DNA of 64,000 nucleotides from Streptomyces pinistramenti. Lineage in GTDB: Bacteria; Actinomycetota; Actinomycetes; Streptomycetales; Streptomycetaceae. This document shows, piece by piece, positions 26,674-34,072 of this stretch. Numbering within the stretch: the first letter of the stretch is position 1; every line of letters starts with the position of its first letter. The notes under the pieces are model-generated. The model worked only from the letters and a program-made list of their open reading frames with translations, was not told where the DNA came from and ran no database searches. The stretch is from NCBI RefSeq assembly GCF_020564935.1, contig NZ_JAJCXB010000013.1, forward strand, positions 78,052-142,051, in the 5' to 3' direction. The translations under genes and the position numbers were made by a program.

Positions 26674-27513
26674 ATGACTCCTGCCCTCGCCGCGCCTGCC
26701 CTGACCTCACCTTTCGCCGGTGCCTACGCCCGGCTCACCGAGGTGTTCCCCGGCTTGCGGGTGACCGAGTGGGACACGGCCGCGCCCAGCGGCCCCGGCT
26801 GGGTGCCCGCCGCCGCGCTCGCGGCCGGTGACGAAGCCCTCGACGCCTTCCTGGCCTGGGACGACGAACAGGTCCTGCGGGACTACCACACCCGCGCCCG
26901 GCCGGACGTCATCGCCAGCTTCGCGCTGCACCGCTACGCCTGGCCCGCCTGCCTGCTCATCACCATGCCGTGGTTCCTGAACCGCCGGGTGCCGCGACTG
27001 CCGGTGGCGGACGTCACCTTCCAGCGCGAGCTGGGCCGGATGGCCGTACGGGTGCGCTCGTTCGCGTGTCTTCCCGGCGACCCTGCGGCCGGTCTGCCGG
27101 GGGCTCGTGTGGTGCCGGACGAAGAGGCGCTGCGCGCCGAGGTGCGGGACGCGGTCGCCGAGCATCTGACGCCCGTGCTCGACGGCTTCCGGCCCCGGAT
27201 GCGGCGCGGCCCGCGCGCCCTGTGGGGCATGGCGACGGACGAGATCGTCGAGGGCCTGTGGTACCTCGGGCACCTCCTGGGCGAGGAACCGCGCGCGATG
27301 GCCGAGCTGGAGCGGCTGCTGCCCGGCGCCACCGCCCCGTACGTCGGCAGCGCGGCCTTCCGCGAGCTGACCGGACCGTCCGGCGAGGCCCTGCCGACCC
27401 GGGACCGCGCGAGCTGCTGCATGTTCTACACGCTGCGCCCCGACGACACCTGCGTGACCTGCCCCCGCACCTGCGACGCCGACCGCATCAGCCGCCTCAG
27501 CAGCACCGCCTGA
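26674..27513 (+). CDS. FhuF-like siderophore-iron reductase ((2Fe-2S) protein)
   Basis: A roughly 279-residue protein of the FhuF family, which reduces ferric siderophores in the cytoplasm to release iron. The C-terminal signature is present: SCCMFYTLRPDDTCVTCPRT followed by Cys, i.e. Cys-Cys-x10-Cys-x2-Cys(+Cys), which binds the 2Fe-2S cluster. The rest is helical with RYAWPACLLITMPWFLNRR. The ATG at 26674 has a weak GGTGG site at 26662; a GTG start at 26662 is the alternative. An iron box directly upstream predicts expression in iron shortage. No siderophore uptake genes are adjacent, so it likely serves importers elsewhere. Confidence 0.85.
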   Translation: MTPALAAPALTSPFAGAYARLTEVFPGLRVTEWDTAAPSGPGWVPAAALAAGDEALDAFLAWDDEQVLRDYHTRARPDVIASFALHRYAWPACLLITMPWFLNRRVPRLPVADVTFQRELGRMAVRVRSFACLPGDPAAGLPGARVVPDEEALRAEVRDAVAEHLTPVLDGFRPRMRRGPRALWGMATDEIVEGLWYLGHLLGEEPRAMAELERLLPGATAPYVGSAAFRELTGPSGEALPTRDRASCCMFYTLRPDDTCVTCPRTCDADRISRLSSTA

Positions 27514-27712
27514 CGCACGCTCCCCTTCCGAGCTCCCGGCGGCCAAACCCAACTCGGGCCCTGCATATGGCCGTTCGGACACCGGACACGAGCGCCCGGA
27601 AACGAACGCCCCCACAGACAGTTGACTTGTTTGCTCCCTGTGAAGGAAGCGGCAAGTGCGACGAGGCTGATGCCCGAACCGGACGAGCAGCACCGAGTGA
27701 GGGGAGACGCCC

Positions 27713-28555
27713 ATGCCGCACGACAGCGCACCGACCTCCGAGGACGCGACGCGCAGCTACTACGACACCGCCGACGTCGACGCGTTCTACGACGCCGTGT
27801 GGGGCGGCGAGGACATCCACACCGGGATCTACGCCCAGGAACACGAGGCGATTGCGGACGCCTCGCGCCGCACCGTCGAACGGGCCGCCGACAAGGTCAC
27901 CGACCTCCTCGCCCCGGGCAGCACCGTGCTGGACCTCGGATCCGGATACGGCGGCCCCGCCCGCTACCTGGCGGAGCGGTTCGGCTGCCGCGTCATCGCC
28001 CTCAACATCAGCGAAGCCCAGAACAAACGCCACCGCACCACCAACATCGAGCGCGGACTTGACGGCCTGGTCGAGGTCGTCACCGGGTCCTTCCAGGACA
28101 TTCCCTATCCGGACCACCGCTTCGACGTCGTCTGGTCCCAGGAAGCCTTCTGCCACAGCGGCGACCTGACGCAGGCACTCAGCGAAGCCGTACGCGTCCT
28201 CAGGCCCGAAGGGGCCCTGGTCTTCACCGACTTGATGGCAGCCGATGGCACCCCGGAAGAAGTGCTGCATCCCGTCGTGTCCCGCCTGGGCGTGGACGCG
28301 CTGGCCACGCCGGACCGCTACCGCCGGACACTTTCCGGACTCGGCCTGTCCCGCATCGATTTCGACGACCACAGCGGCCAACTGGCCCACCACTACGTAC
28401 GCCTCACCGAGGAGACCCACACACGCGAAGCGGAACTGCGCGACCTCATCAGCCCCGGCTACGTCGACCGCCTCCTCGGCAACCTGCCCCGCTGGGCGGA
28501 CGCGGCCCGCCACGAGCAACTGCGCTGGGGCATCTTCCACTGCCGCCGCGCCTGA
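27713..28555 (+). CDS. SAM-dependent methyltransferase (sarcosine/dimethylglycine N-methyltransferase-like)
   Basis: A 280-residue class I methyltransferase. Motif I is textbook: TVLDLGSGYGGPARYLAERF, then CRVIALNISEAQNKRH (motif II) and FDVVWSQEAFCHSGDLTQAL (motif IV region). The ARYLAERFGCRVI / NISEAQN combination is typical of sarcosine/dimethylglycine N-methyltransferases and related UbiE-like small-molecule enzymes; glycine betaine synthesis is one possibility but no partner GSMT gene is seen. A strong GAGGGGAG site precedes the ATG at 27713. It stands alone, at the edge of the region rich in pseudogenes. Confidence 0.8.
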   Translation: MPHDSAPTSEDATRSYYDTADVDAFYDAVWGGEDIHTGIYAQEHEAIADASRRTVERAADKVTDLLAPGSTVLDLGSGYGGPARYLAERFGCRVIALNISEAQNKRHRTTNIERGLDGLVEVVTGSFQDIPYPDHRFDVVWSQEAFCHSGDLTQALSEAVRVLRPEGALVFTDLMAADGTPEEVLHPVVSRLGVDALATPDRYRRTLSGLGLSRIDFDDHSGQLAHHYVRLTEETHTREAELRDLISPGYVDRLLGNLPRWADAARHEQLRWGIFHCRRA

Positions 28556-28574
28556 CCGGACCGGGAGCCGGAGC

Positions 28575-28877
28575 TCACCTGTCGGGCTTCACGCCACCCG
28601 GCCGACGCGGCTCCGGCCACTGCCGTCCCCGGCCGGCCGACGTCATGTTTCCCCGGCGGACGCGTCCGGACCCTGCGACGGCCGACGGCAGGTCCTGGGC
28701 CTCGGACAGTACGTGCAGTTTGCTGCCCTTCTTGCCGCGATCAACCGGGTTCGGGCCGGTCAGAGCGGCCCCCCTTTCGCCCGCACCTCGCGCGGCAAGA
28801 CCGGCATCGCCGACGTCCATGTCGACCTCTCCCGCTGCCAGTTCCGGATGAGGCGGAATTCCACAAGACTTCCGCAT
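28575..28877 (-). pseudogene. IS5-family transposase remnant
   Basis: The minus-strand frame contains TGPNPVDRGKKGSKLHVLSE followed by AQDLPSAVAGSG, the conserved segment around the first DDE aspartate of IS5-group transposases (GPNPVDRGKxGSKxHVLxDxxGxPLAVxxSGAN). Before and after this island, at roughly 28650-28760, the sequence no longer matches a transposase and no inverted repeats are recognisable. Only about one tenth of the original gene remains. Confidence 0.7.
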
Positions 28878-29059
28878 CTTCGTTCTTCCTGGGGGCGTGA
28901 CGGACCGTGAGAACTGTCAACGGGAGATCTGCGCCAGTACCCCTGGCGCTAACAGCCGTTGACCGTGCACGGGCAGAAGTGATGTGGCGTCAATCGCAAC
29001 CTCGGTGGTGGCTCGGCCAAGCCAACACCGAGAACACGGGGAGAGTTCAGGGGGAGATC

Positions 29060-29297
29060 GTGCATATCAACGCGTCCCGAACAGCGAAAACGGCGGCGAC
29101 AATCGCTGTTGCCACATCAACACTCGTAATACCGATGGCGAATTCCGCGACGGGTTCGACGTCTTCGAAGTCACGCGACCGGAGCCGCCGTCACCAGCAT
29201 CGACGCAACATGCAAGCACCACAACCGTAATTACATCGTGCGGAACTATTACCGACGTCCTGCCCGTTACACGCTGCGCTGCGGCACGAAGCGGTGA
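29060..29297 (+). pseudogene. Small secreted protein, frameshifted and truncated
   Basis: An AGGGGGAG ribosome site precedes GTG at 29060. The first frame reads like a Sec signal peptide: VHINASRTAKTAATIAVATS followed by a hydrophobic run and Ala-rich end. At about 29160 the sense moves into another frame, which reads HATGAAVTSIDATCKHHNRN, then YIVRNYYRRPARYTLRCGTK and a TGA at 29295. The joined protein looks like a secreted, Tyr/Arg-rich, Cys-containing small protein that has lost its C-terminal part. The family is not identified. The stretch 28878-29059 holds nothing else. Confidence 0.5.
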
Positions 29298-29471
29298 CGG
29301 GCGTGGTGTTTCTCCACCTAGACCCGGTCATGCCGAGTTACGAAAAATTCCGTACCATCATCGGTACCCCAGCAGGCAGCAGTGACCTCCTCACTGCATA
29401 CAGGGTCACGCGATGCTCCACAGCCAAGTGCTGGTCTCGGCGGGGTAGTTAGCGAGGACTCGCAGTGGAAG

Positions 29472-29828
29472 ATGGTGGTGCACATGCCGGCCAAAATGCC
29501 AGCCGAGCAGGCTCTGGCCCGTTCATACACCACCGGTGACGGGATGGTCAGATGCAACGTCGATGAACTCTCGGTCAGTCACCAACCGGATCGAAGCGTG
29601 ATGTTGACGTACTGGCTTACTGCGGAAAGGGAAGGGCTCCAGGCCGAGCGTTGGGAATTCACGCTCCCTTGGGATGACAAGTCCTTTCTGGATGTGTTCA
29701 CCTCACCCGCCCCAGATCCCGAACGACTTCAGCAACTCGTGTACATCGTTCGTACTGCACTGGAGGAGTGGTGGGACACTAAGGGGCATAATCGCAAGTC
29801 GGCGAAGATGGGACGTCGACTTCCCTGA
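29472..29828 (+). CDS. Hypothetical protein
   Basis: A roughly 118-residue soluble protein. The start is unsure: the ATG at 29472 (MVVHMPAKMPAEQALARSYT) is taken, with an in-frame ATG at 29382 as alternative. It has a beta-rich middle (MLTYWLTAEREGLQAERWEF) and a helical end with QQLVYIVRTALEEWWDTKGH. No family recognised. The local sequence is noticeably less GC-rich than the purine locus, in line with transferred DNA. A hairpin terminator follows its stop by 15 bp, which supports it being an expressed unit. Confidence 0.55.
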   Translation: MVVHMPAKMPAEQALARSYTTGDGMVRCNVDELSVSHQPDRSVMLTYWLTAEREGLQAERWEFTLPWDDKSFLDVFTSPAPDPERLQQLVYIVRTALEEWWDTKGHNRKSAKMGRRLP

Positions 29829-29842
29829 GCCGCCGAACTCCC

Positions 29843-29896
29843 ATGGGCCGTTCCCCCGCATTTCCCTACCCACGGGAGATGCGGGGAACGGCCCAT
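29843..29896 (+). terminator. Hairpin terminator
   Basis: The arms 29843-29861 (atgggccgttcccccgcat) and 29879-29896 (atgcggggaacggcccat) pair over 18 bp with one bulged C and a 17-nt loop. It directly follows the hypothetical gene ending at 29828. Confidence 0.7.
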
Positions 29897-30597
29897 CTCA
29901 AACTCAAGTGCGGCTCCGCTGGGGCATCCCAGCCGTCGGCAGCAGCGGCCTGGCCATCGCGGCCGCCGACCTGGCCGCTGAGAGCGGTGCGGCACCGCGC
30001 CCTGCCCTTCCAGCTCGGCGCCGGCGAAGACCAATGCGTCTTCACCCGCTGGCGCCTCCGCCGCTGACCGGCCACCAGAAAATGGAGGGCCCCGGCAGGC
30101 AGCACCTGCCGGGGCCCTCCACGTTCGAGATCGCGGCCTTGGCGCGCCTGTGCCGTTCACGTTCGGGGAGCATCGCTTCCTCCGCCGCGTAGACGGCCAG
30201 GCGTCGCGCGACGTCCTCGGTAAGGGCCCCGCGGTCGACTGAATCCTGCTGGGCGGAAGTGAGCCTGGTCCCGGGGCTCCGGTGCGCGCAGCGGCAGCTC
30301 GTCGGCCCGTCCCAGGTACTGGCGCCGGGCCACGGCCATCCATCGCCGGGCCGGGGAACTACCGCCCCCTCCCTGAGCTGGTGGGTCTGGTCGAGCATGC
30401 GGCCCTCCGAGTCGACCGGTCGCAGAACCGACCACCGGCGAACGGTTCCAGGAGAGCACGTGTGTGTGCCGCTCAGGCCGATGCGGAGCGCAACTTCCGG
30501 ATCGGTCACGTACCGGTGCGGCCAGGTGAACCCGCTCGGAGATCCGGCATCCGGGCCGAGCGTGGCCACCACCGCCTGCATGCCAGGCCGGGAAGGC
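29897..30597. other. 700-bp stretch with no confident gene; possible degraded coding on minus strand
   Basis: No intact gene is supported. On the minus strand about 30120-30260 reads GTRLTSAQQDSVDRGALTED and VARRLAVYAAEEAMLPERER, a helical stretch that looks like former coding sequence. It is embedded in a longer frame of Arg/Pro-rich text with no ribosome site and no family match. A strong hairpin lies at 30083-30121. Confidence 0.35.
30083..30121. terminator. Strong perfect hairpin terminator
   Basis: Arms of 17 bp, tggagggccccggcagg (30083-30099) and its exact reverse complement (30105-30121), flank a 5-nt loop. It has no T-run, as usual in Streptomyces. It could end transcription from either side. 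Confidence 0.75.
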
Positions 30598-31698
30598 TCA
30601 GCTGTCGTCGTCCCCTTGGTGTTCGTGCTCGTAGCGGATGTTGCCGTCCTCATCGAGCAGGAGGTGGATGCGCTCGGGGTCATGACTGCTGATGTCGGAT
30701 GGACGCGGCCCTTCGGGACCGTCAGGTCCCCAGCGCAGCAGACGGCGGGTGCGGCCGATCCGGTAGACGGTGCCCAGGACCTCCAGTTGGTTGACTCGGC
30801 CGGTGCGCAGCCGGTCGGCGGCCTCGGCATACGCGGTCAGTTCTCCGGCCGCGGAGTCATCCATCTTGGCAACCTGCGTACGGGCGTCGACCTGCTGGTC
30901 GGCGTCCATAGGGATGAGGCCACGCCTGCGCGGCTCCCAATACGTCAGCGAGAAGTCCAGCGTCTTACGGGCCTCTTGCGCACTGGTGTGCAAGCCGCTG
31001 CCCGACTTCCATCCCGTGTCGGTGCGCTCCACGATCTTGAACGTCGTGGGTAACAGCAGGATGTCGGGGTGGGTGCCCAGGGCCCGGTGCGAGTCGAGCC
31101 GCACGTCGTCGGGGTACCGGGAACCGGCGTAGGCCATGTCGCGCAGCGTCAGCCGTTCCGCGGCCTGGGTGGGGGTGACCGGCGCGTCGAGATCCAGGAC
31201 CAGACCGTCATCGATCTCTGCCTCCCTGGAGCCGCGGTCCCAGTCGGGGGTGGCAGGCTCCGGATCGGTCGGGCGCGGCTGCTCGATGCCGTCCGGGCCC
31301 ATGCCGACGTACTCCTCGGCGCGCACGATCCGGTAGCGGATGCCGAGCACGGTGAGTTCGTCGACGCGTTCGCTCTCCAGCCGGGCAACCGCCGCCAGCA
31401 GAGCACGACGCTCCGCCCTGTCCTGTGCCTCGTCCTTCGCACGGAACCACAGCAGCGAATTCAGGCTGTCGCGGGCCGTCTGCGGAGAGCCGTTCGACAC
31501 CGCGACCACCACCCGCCATCGCTGACCGTCGTCCACTTCCTGCGCGGCAACGCCGAATAGTGGGCCGCGGACCGCCACATTGCCGGCCTGCATCGCGGCG
31601 TCAACTGCGTCGGCTTCGACGGCGGCCTCGACTGGTTCCACCGGAACCCGCACCACCACCGGCCGTACCCCGCCCAGCCTCATATCCCCAAGGTCCAT
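30598..31698 (-). CDS. DUF5954 family protein
   Basis: A 366-residue protein that matches the actinobacterial DUF5954 family as I know it: the start MRLGGVRPVVVRVPVEPVEA, two copies of a module ending in a VLGIRYRIVRAEEYVGMGPD / VLGTVYRIGRTRRLLRWGPD sequence, and PDDVRLDSHRALGTHPDILL in between. The duplicated VLGxxYRIxRxxxxxxxGPDG module (about residues 118-140 and 305-330) is a clear internal repeat. No signal peptide or membrane helix. ATG at 31698 with AGGATGGG; ATG 31683 is an alternative. Function unknown. It stands alone on this strand between accessory remnants. Confidence 0.75.
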   Translation of the reverse strand: MDLGDMRLGGVRPVVVRVPVEPVEAAVEADAVDAAMQAGNVAVRGPLFGVAAQEVDDGQRWRVVVAVSNGSPQTARDSLNSLLWFRAKDEAQDRAERRALLAAVARLESERVDELTVLGIRYRIVRAEEYVGMGPDGIEQPRPTDPEPATPDWDRGSREAEIDDGLVLDLDAPVTPTQAAERLTLRDMAYAGSRYPDDVRLDSHRALGTHPDILLLPTTFKIVERTDTGWKSGSGLHTSAQEARKTLDFSLTYWEPRRRGLIPMDADQQVDARTQVAKMDDSAAGELTAYAEAADRLRTGRVNQLEVLGTVYRIGRTRRLLRWGPDGPEGPRPSDISSHDPERIHLLLDEDGNIRYEHEHQGDDDS

Positions 31699-31752
31699 GC
31701 GCCCATCCTGCCGACTGCGACAGGCTTTTTACACGTATTCCTCCGAATCCGT

Positions 31753-31890
31753 ATGCCCTGGCTCAGGGCGCTGGCGCCGCTGACCCTCGCACAGGCCGAC
31801 AGGATGGCGGCCGGGCTGGGCGAGGCGTGGACGACGCCCGACGCTCCGTCGCGGCCTCGTGCAGAGCAAGGGGCCGTGACCGGCCAGTGA
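31753..31890 (+). CDS. Small ORF, 45 residues, coupled to next small ORF
   Basis: The frame reads MPWLRALAPLTLAQADRMAA followed by GLGEAWTTPDAPSRP and ends at TGA 31888-31890, which overlaps the GTG of the next frame in a GTGA junction. The amphipathic first part looks protein-like and the composition differs from the Arg-rich shadow frames around it. No good ribosome site is seen at the ATG, so it may be the 3' end of a longer, partly lost gene. Function unknown. Confidence 0.4.
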   Translation: MPWLRALAPLTLAQADRMAAGLGEAWTTPDAPSRPRAEQGAVTGQ

Positions 31891-32063
31891 TCCGGCCGAA
31901 GTTCCGCGTTCGGACGTTGACGGTGCGCGGTAGGCGTACCGAGTTGGAAAGCGTGGCATGTCCCGCCGAGCATGCCTGGTACCCATGGCCGGACGATCCG
32001 GCTGCCGGTCGGAGGCTGATGCAGCACATCGTCGCCGCAGCTGCGGCGAGCCGGTGGCTATGA
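31887..32063 (+). CDS. Small conserved-looking protein, 58 residues
   Basis: GTG 31887 overlaps the preceding stop. The product reads MIRPKFRVRTLTVRGRRTEL, ESVACPAEHAWYPWPDDPAA and GRRLMQHIVAAAAASRWL. The CPAEHAWYPWPDD segment with a following helix looks like genuine coding sequence. No family recognised. Together with the preceding 45-residue frame it forms a translationally coupled pair that a length filter would miss. Confidence 0.5.
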   Translation: MIRPKFRVRTLTVRGRRTELESVACPAEHAWYPWPDDPAAGRRLMQHIVAAAAASRWL

Positions 32064-32093
32064 CCGGCACGGTCCTCACACGCAGTGCGTGCC

Positions 32094-32430
32094 TCAGGCT
32101 TCGTCCAGCACTGCCTGGATCACGTGCCGGGCGTTGTGTGCCATCGCCGGGTTGGTCCTCCGGTAGTAGGGCAGCACGATCAGCGCCTGCGAGAGTGTGC
32201 GTCCCCGGCAGCGGCTCCAGGTTGCGTCGTCCACGCCCGGTGCCTCGCGGAAGGCTTCTCTCGCATGGGCCGGCAGCAGATTCCACGCCGGGGGGCGCAG
32301 GCTGGATCGCCCACTCCCGTGCACCCGAAATCGATCACCGCGGTCAGCCTGCCGCTCTCGACCAGCAGGTTGCCCGGCATGAGATCGGCATGCAGCCACA
32401 CCGGCAGCTCGTCCCAGCGATGGTGATCGC
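32094..32430 (-). pseudogene. Aminoglycoside phosphotransferase-like (APH family) remnant
   Basis: On the minus strand one frame gives HHRWDELPVWLHADLMPGN and LLVESGRLTAVIDFGCTGVG, containing the APH catalytic motif HxDLxxxN and the metal-binding DFG. Near 32300 a small deletion shifts the sense to another frame, which continues PAWNLLPAHAREAFREAPGV, DDATWSRCRGRTLSQALIVL and NPAMAHNARHVIQAVLDEA to a stop at 32094. Only the C-terminal half remains, and the region upstream (to about 32700) does not restore the N-terminal lobe. It is therefore an inactive fragment. Confidence 0.8.
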
Positions 32431-32705
32431 GACCAGGGCGCGAGGCGCCGTTGGGCGAACCAGCCGCCAGGCGCGCACTGCTGGCCTCCGGGGCCCGCGC
32501 CGAAGCCCTACCAGACCGGTGGCGCGCTGCAGGCCGGAGGGCTGGACCTGCGCCCCGACTCGCCCGCGGCGGACGGGGCGGGCCGTTCGGTGGCGGAATC
32601 GAACTCGATCACGGGGGCGGCCGGGAGCTGTCGACTCAACGCCCTTAACGGGATACCCCTTGGGCCGACTGCCGCTGAAGCACTCCTCATTGCGCTTGGC
32701 CGCTG
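32431..32705. other. Non-coding stretch
   Basis: Between the APH remnant and the WXG cluster no gene is visible. The composition changes here from GC-rich to the more A+T-rich DNA of the next four genes. Confidence 0.4.
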
Positions 32706-33428
32706 TTAGCCGAAAGGACTTGCTGGCCTTTTTCCATCGAGATGGGGCGTTATGGGAGCGGGTTTTACTGATGCTAGTTCGGGCGAACTCTCTGGTGCAG
32801 GCTGGGCGCTTTCGGGTATGGCGAGGTCAGACTGGTCGAAGGTCATGCTGCGCAGTAGTTCCACGATGTCGGAGCAATACTCGTCCCAGTGGTCTTCGCA
32901 TGGCGTCGTAAAATTGATGGAAACGAGGCACTGTTCTCCATTTTCTGGTCCTTGCGGTACGGGAAGGAATGCCTGCGTTTCTGCCATGGGTAGGGTCAGG
33001 TCTTCATCTGAAGGGGAGCTCTCGGCGGGAATGGGGAAGCTGTTCACCCCGGACAGCACTGCTGTGGGGCCGTTGGGGGTGTCCAGCACGCTTCCGGCCC
33101 ATGATTCTCCCCTTGCGGCAGTGAGGGAGCGAACTATGCCGTCTGCGGCCACTGCTGCATCTCCGAACTCGAAAGGCGTGACCGTGACGAGCAAGGTTCC
33201 GAGCGATAGCTCGCCGTCGTAGGCTCGGACGCAGCACCCGGCATACAGTGCTCCGGACTTTTCGAGTGCCTGTGATGCCTTGTGGAGATTCCTCGTTAGG
33301 TTCTGGAACATGACGGGTTTCGCATCGAGGGCTTCTTGAGATACTCGTGTGGTGATTTCTCGTTGCGCTTCTTCGATGGTCATCCCTATGGGGATCTCCG
33401 TGAATCCGGCCGGTACCGTGAATTCCAA
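32706..33428 (-). CDS. Hypothetical protein of the WXG/type VII-like cluster
   Basis: A 240-residue protein starting at TTG 33428, only 2 bp after the stop of the preceding gene, so coupled. It begins MEFTVPAGFTEIPIGMTIEE and shows alternating strands and helices (LLVTVTPFEFGDAAVAADGI, then SWAGSVLDTPNGPTAVLSGV, CLVSINFTTPCEDHWDEYCS). The tail is Pro/Ser-rich. No signal peptide. The general layout, a soluble alpha/beta protein with a regular hydrophobic pattern, resembles proteins encoded beside WXG100 genes in actinomycetes (possibly chaperone or EspG-like), but no family is certain. Fourth gene of the operon. Confidence 0.6.
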   Translation of the reverse strand: MEFTVPAGFTEIPIGMTIEEAQREITTRVSQEALDAKPVMFQNLTRNLHKASQALEKSGALYAGCCVRAYDGELSLGTLLVTVTPFEFGDAAVAADGIVRSLTAARGESWAGSVLDTPNGPTAVLSGVNSFPIPAESSPSDEDLTLPMAETQAFLPVPQGPENGEQCLVSINFTTPCEDHWDEYCSDIVELLRSMTFDQSDLAIPESAQPAPESSPELASVKPAPITPHLDGKRPASPFG

Positions 33429-33430
33429 GG

Positions 33431-34063
33431 CTAAATTCCCGTCTGGTCGCGATGTGGACCGGGAGGAGGTGGCGGAGGCGGAGGTACAGGAAACTGGGCT
33501 GCTTGCTGTCGGCGGAAATCCTCAAGCAGTTGCAGGTTCTTCTGATGCCATTTCCTTGTGTACCGCGGACCGAGTGCAGCCCCGGCCAGGAACAGGATCC
33601 CGACCAGGCAGGAGCCCACGACAGCGGGCACTGTCTCCCGGGCGGCCCACGCCAGAGTGAAGAGTCCGGCGGCCGCGATGCAGCACAGGCCGACCAACTG
33701 GGCAGGGTGCCACCCCTCGTAGGCTTTGGTGTCCCTCCGTGCACGCGCGGCGCGCTCCGGGTGGATCAGTGACGGGTCGAAGAGAACAGGCCCTGGCCAG
33801 GGCTGAGTAACGGCGCTCCAAGTGCCGGCAGCCTGTACGCGAGCCAGCGTGGCCTGGGCGCGTTGCCGGGACGCGGGACTGTCGTCGCGCACGAAAATCA
33901 AGCGGCGTTGCCCACGCCCGTACGGCTCCTCGGCGCTGAGTGCATAACCCAATTCTGTGCCGATCCAGGTAATCCGGTCGGCGTGGATTGATCCGAATCC
34001 GGTGAAGACGAGTCTGACGGTTGGGCGTCCATCAAATTCCGCTGCTGCTGTCTCGTCGTTCAT
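33431..34063 (-). CDS. Two-helix membrane protein of the WXG/type VII-like cluster
   Basis: A 210-residue protein. Residues 1-115 look soluble (TVRLVFTGFGSIHADRITWI). Two adjacent membrane helices follow at about 122-170 (AQLVGLCCIAAAGLFTLAWA and VPAVVGSCLVGILFLAGAAL), then a cytoplasmic tail ending in a run of eight prolines. Third gene of the four-gene operon, 9 bp after the WXG-like effector gene. Membrane position next to WXG proteins suggests a role in secretion or immunity, but this is inference. Confidence 0.65.
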   Translation of the reverse strand: MNDETAAAEFDGRPTVRLVFTGFGSIHADRITWIGTELGYALSAEEPYGRGQRRLIFVRDDSPASRQRAQATLARVQAAGTWSAVTQPWPGPVLFDPSLIHPERAARARRDTKAYEGWHPAQLVGLCCIAAAGLFTLAWAARETVPAVVGSCLVGILFLAGAALGPRYTRKWHQKNLQLLEDFRRQQAAQFPVPPPPPPPPGPHRDQTGI

Positions 34064-34072
34064 GATTTACCT

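Noticed and set aside
30042..30830. 262-codon minus-strand frame
   Set aside because: It overlaps the DUF5954 end and a strong terminator hairpin; only a short part looks protein-like, so I report it as possible decay rather than a gene.
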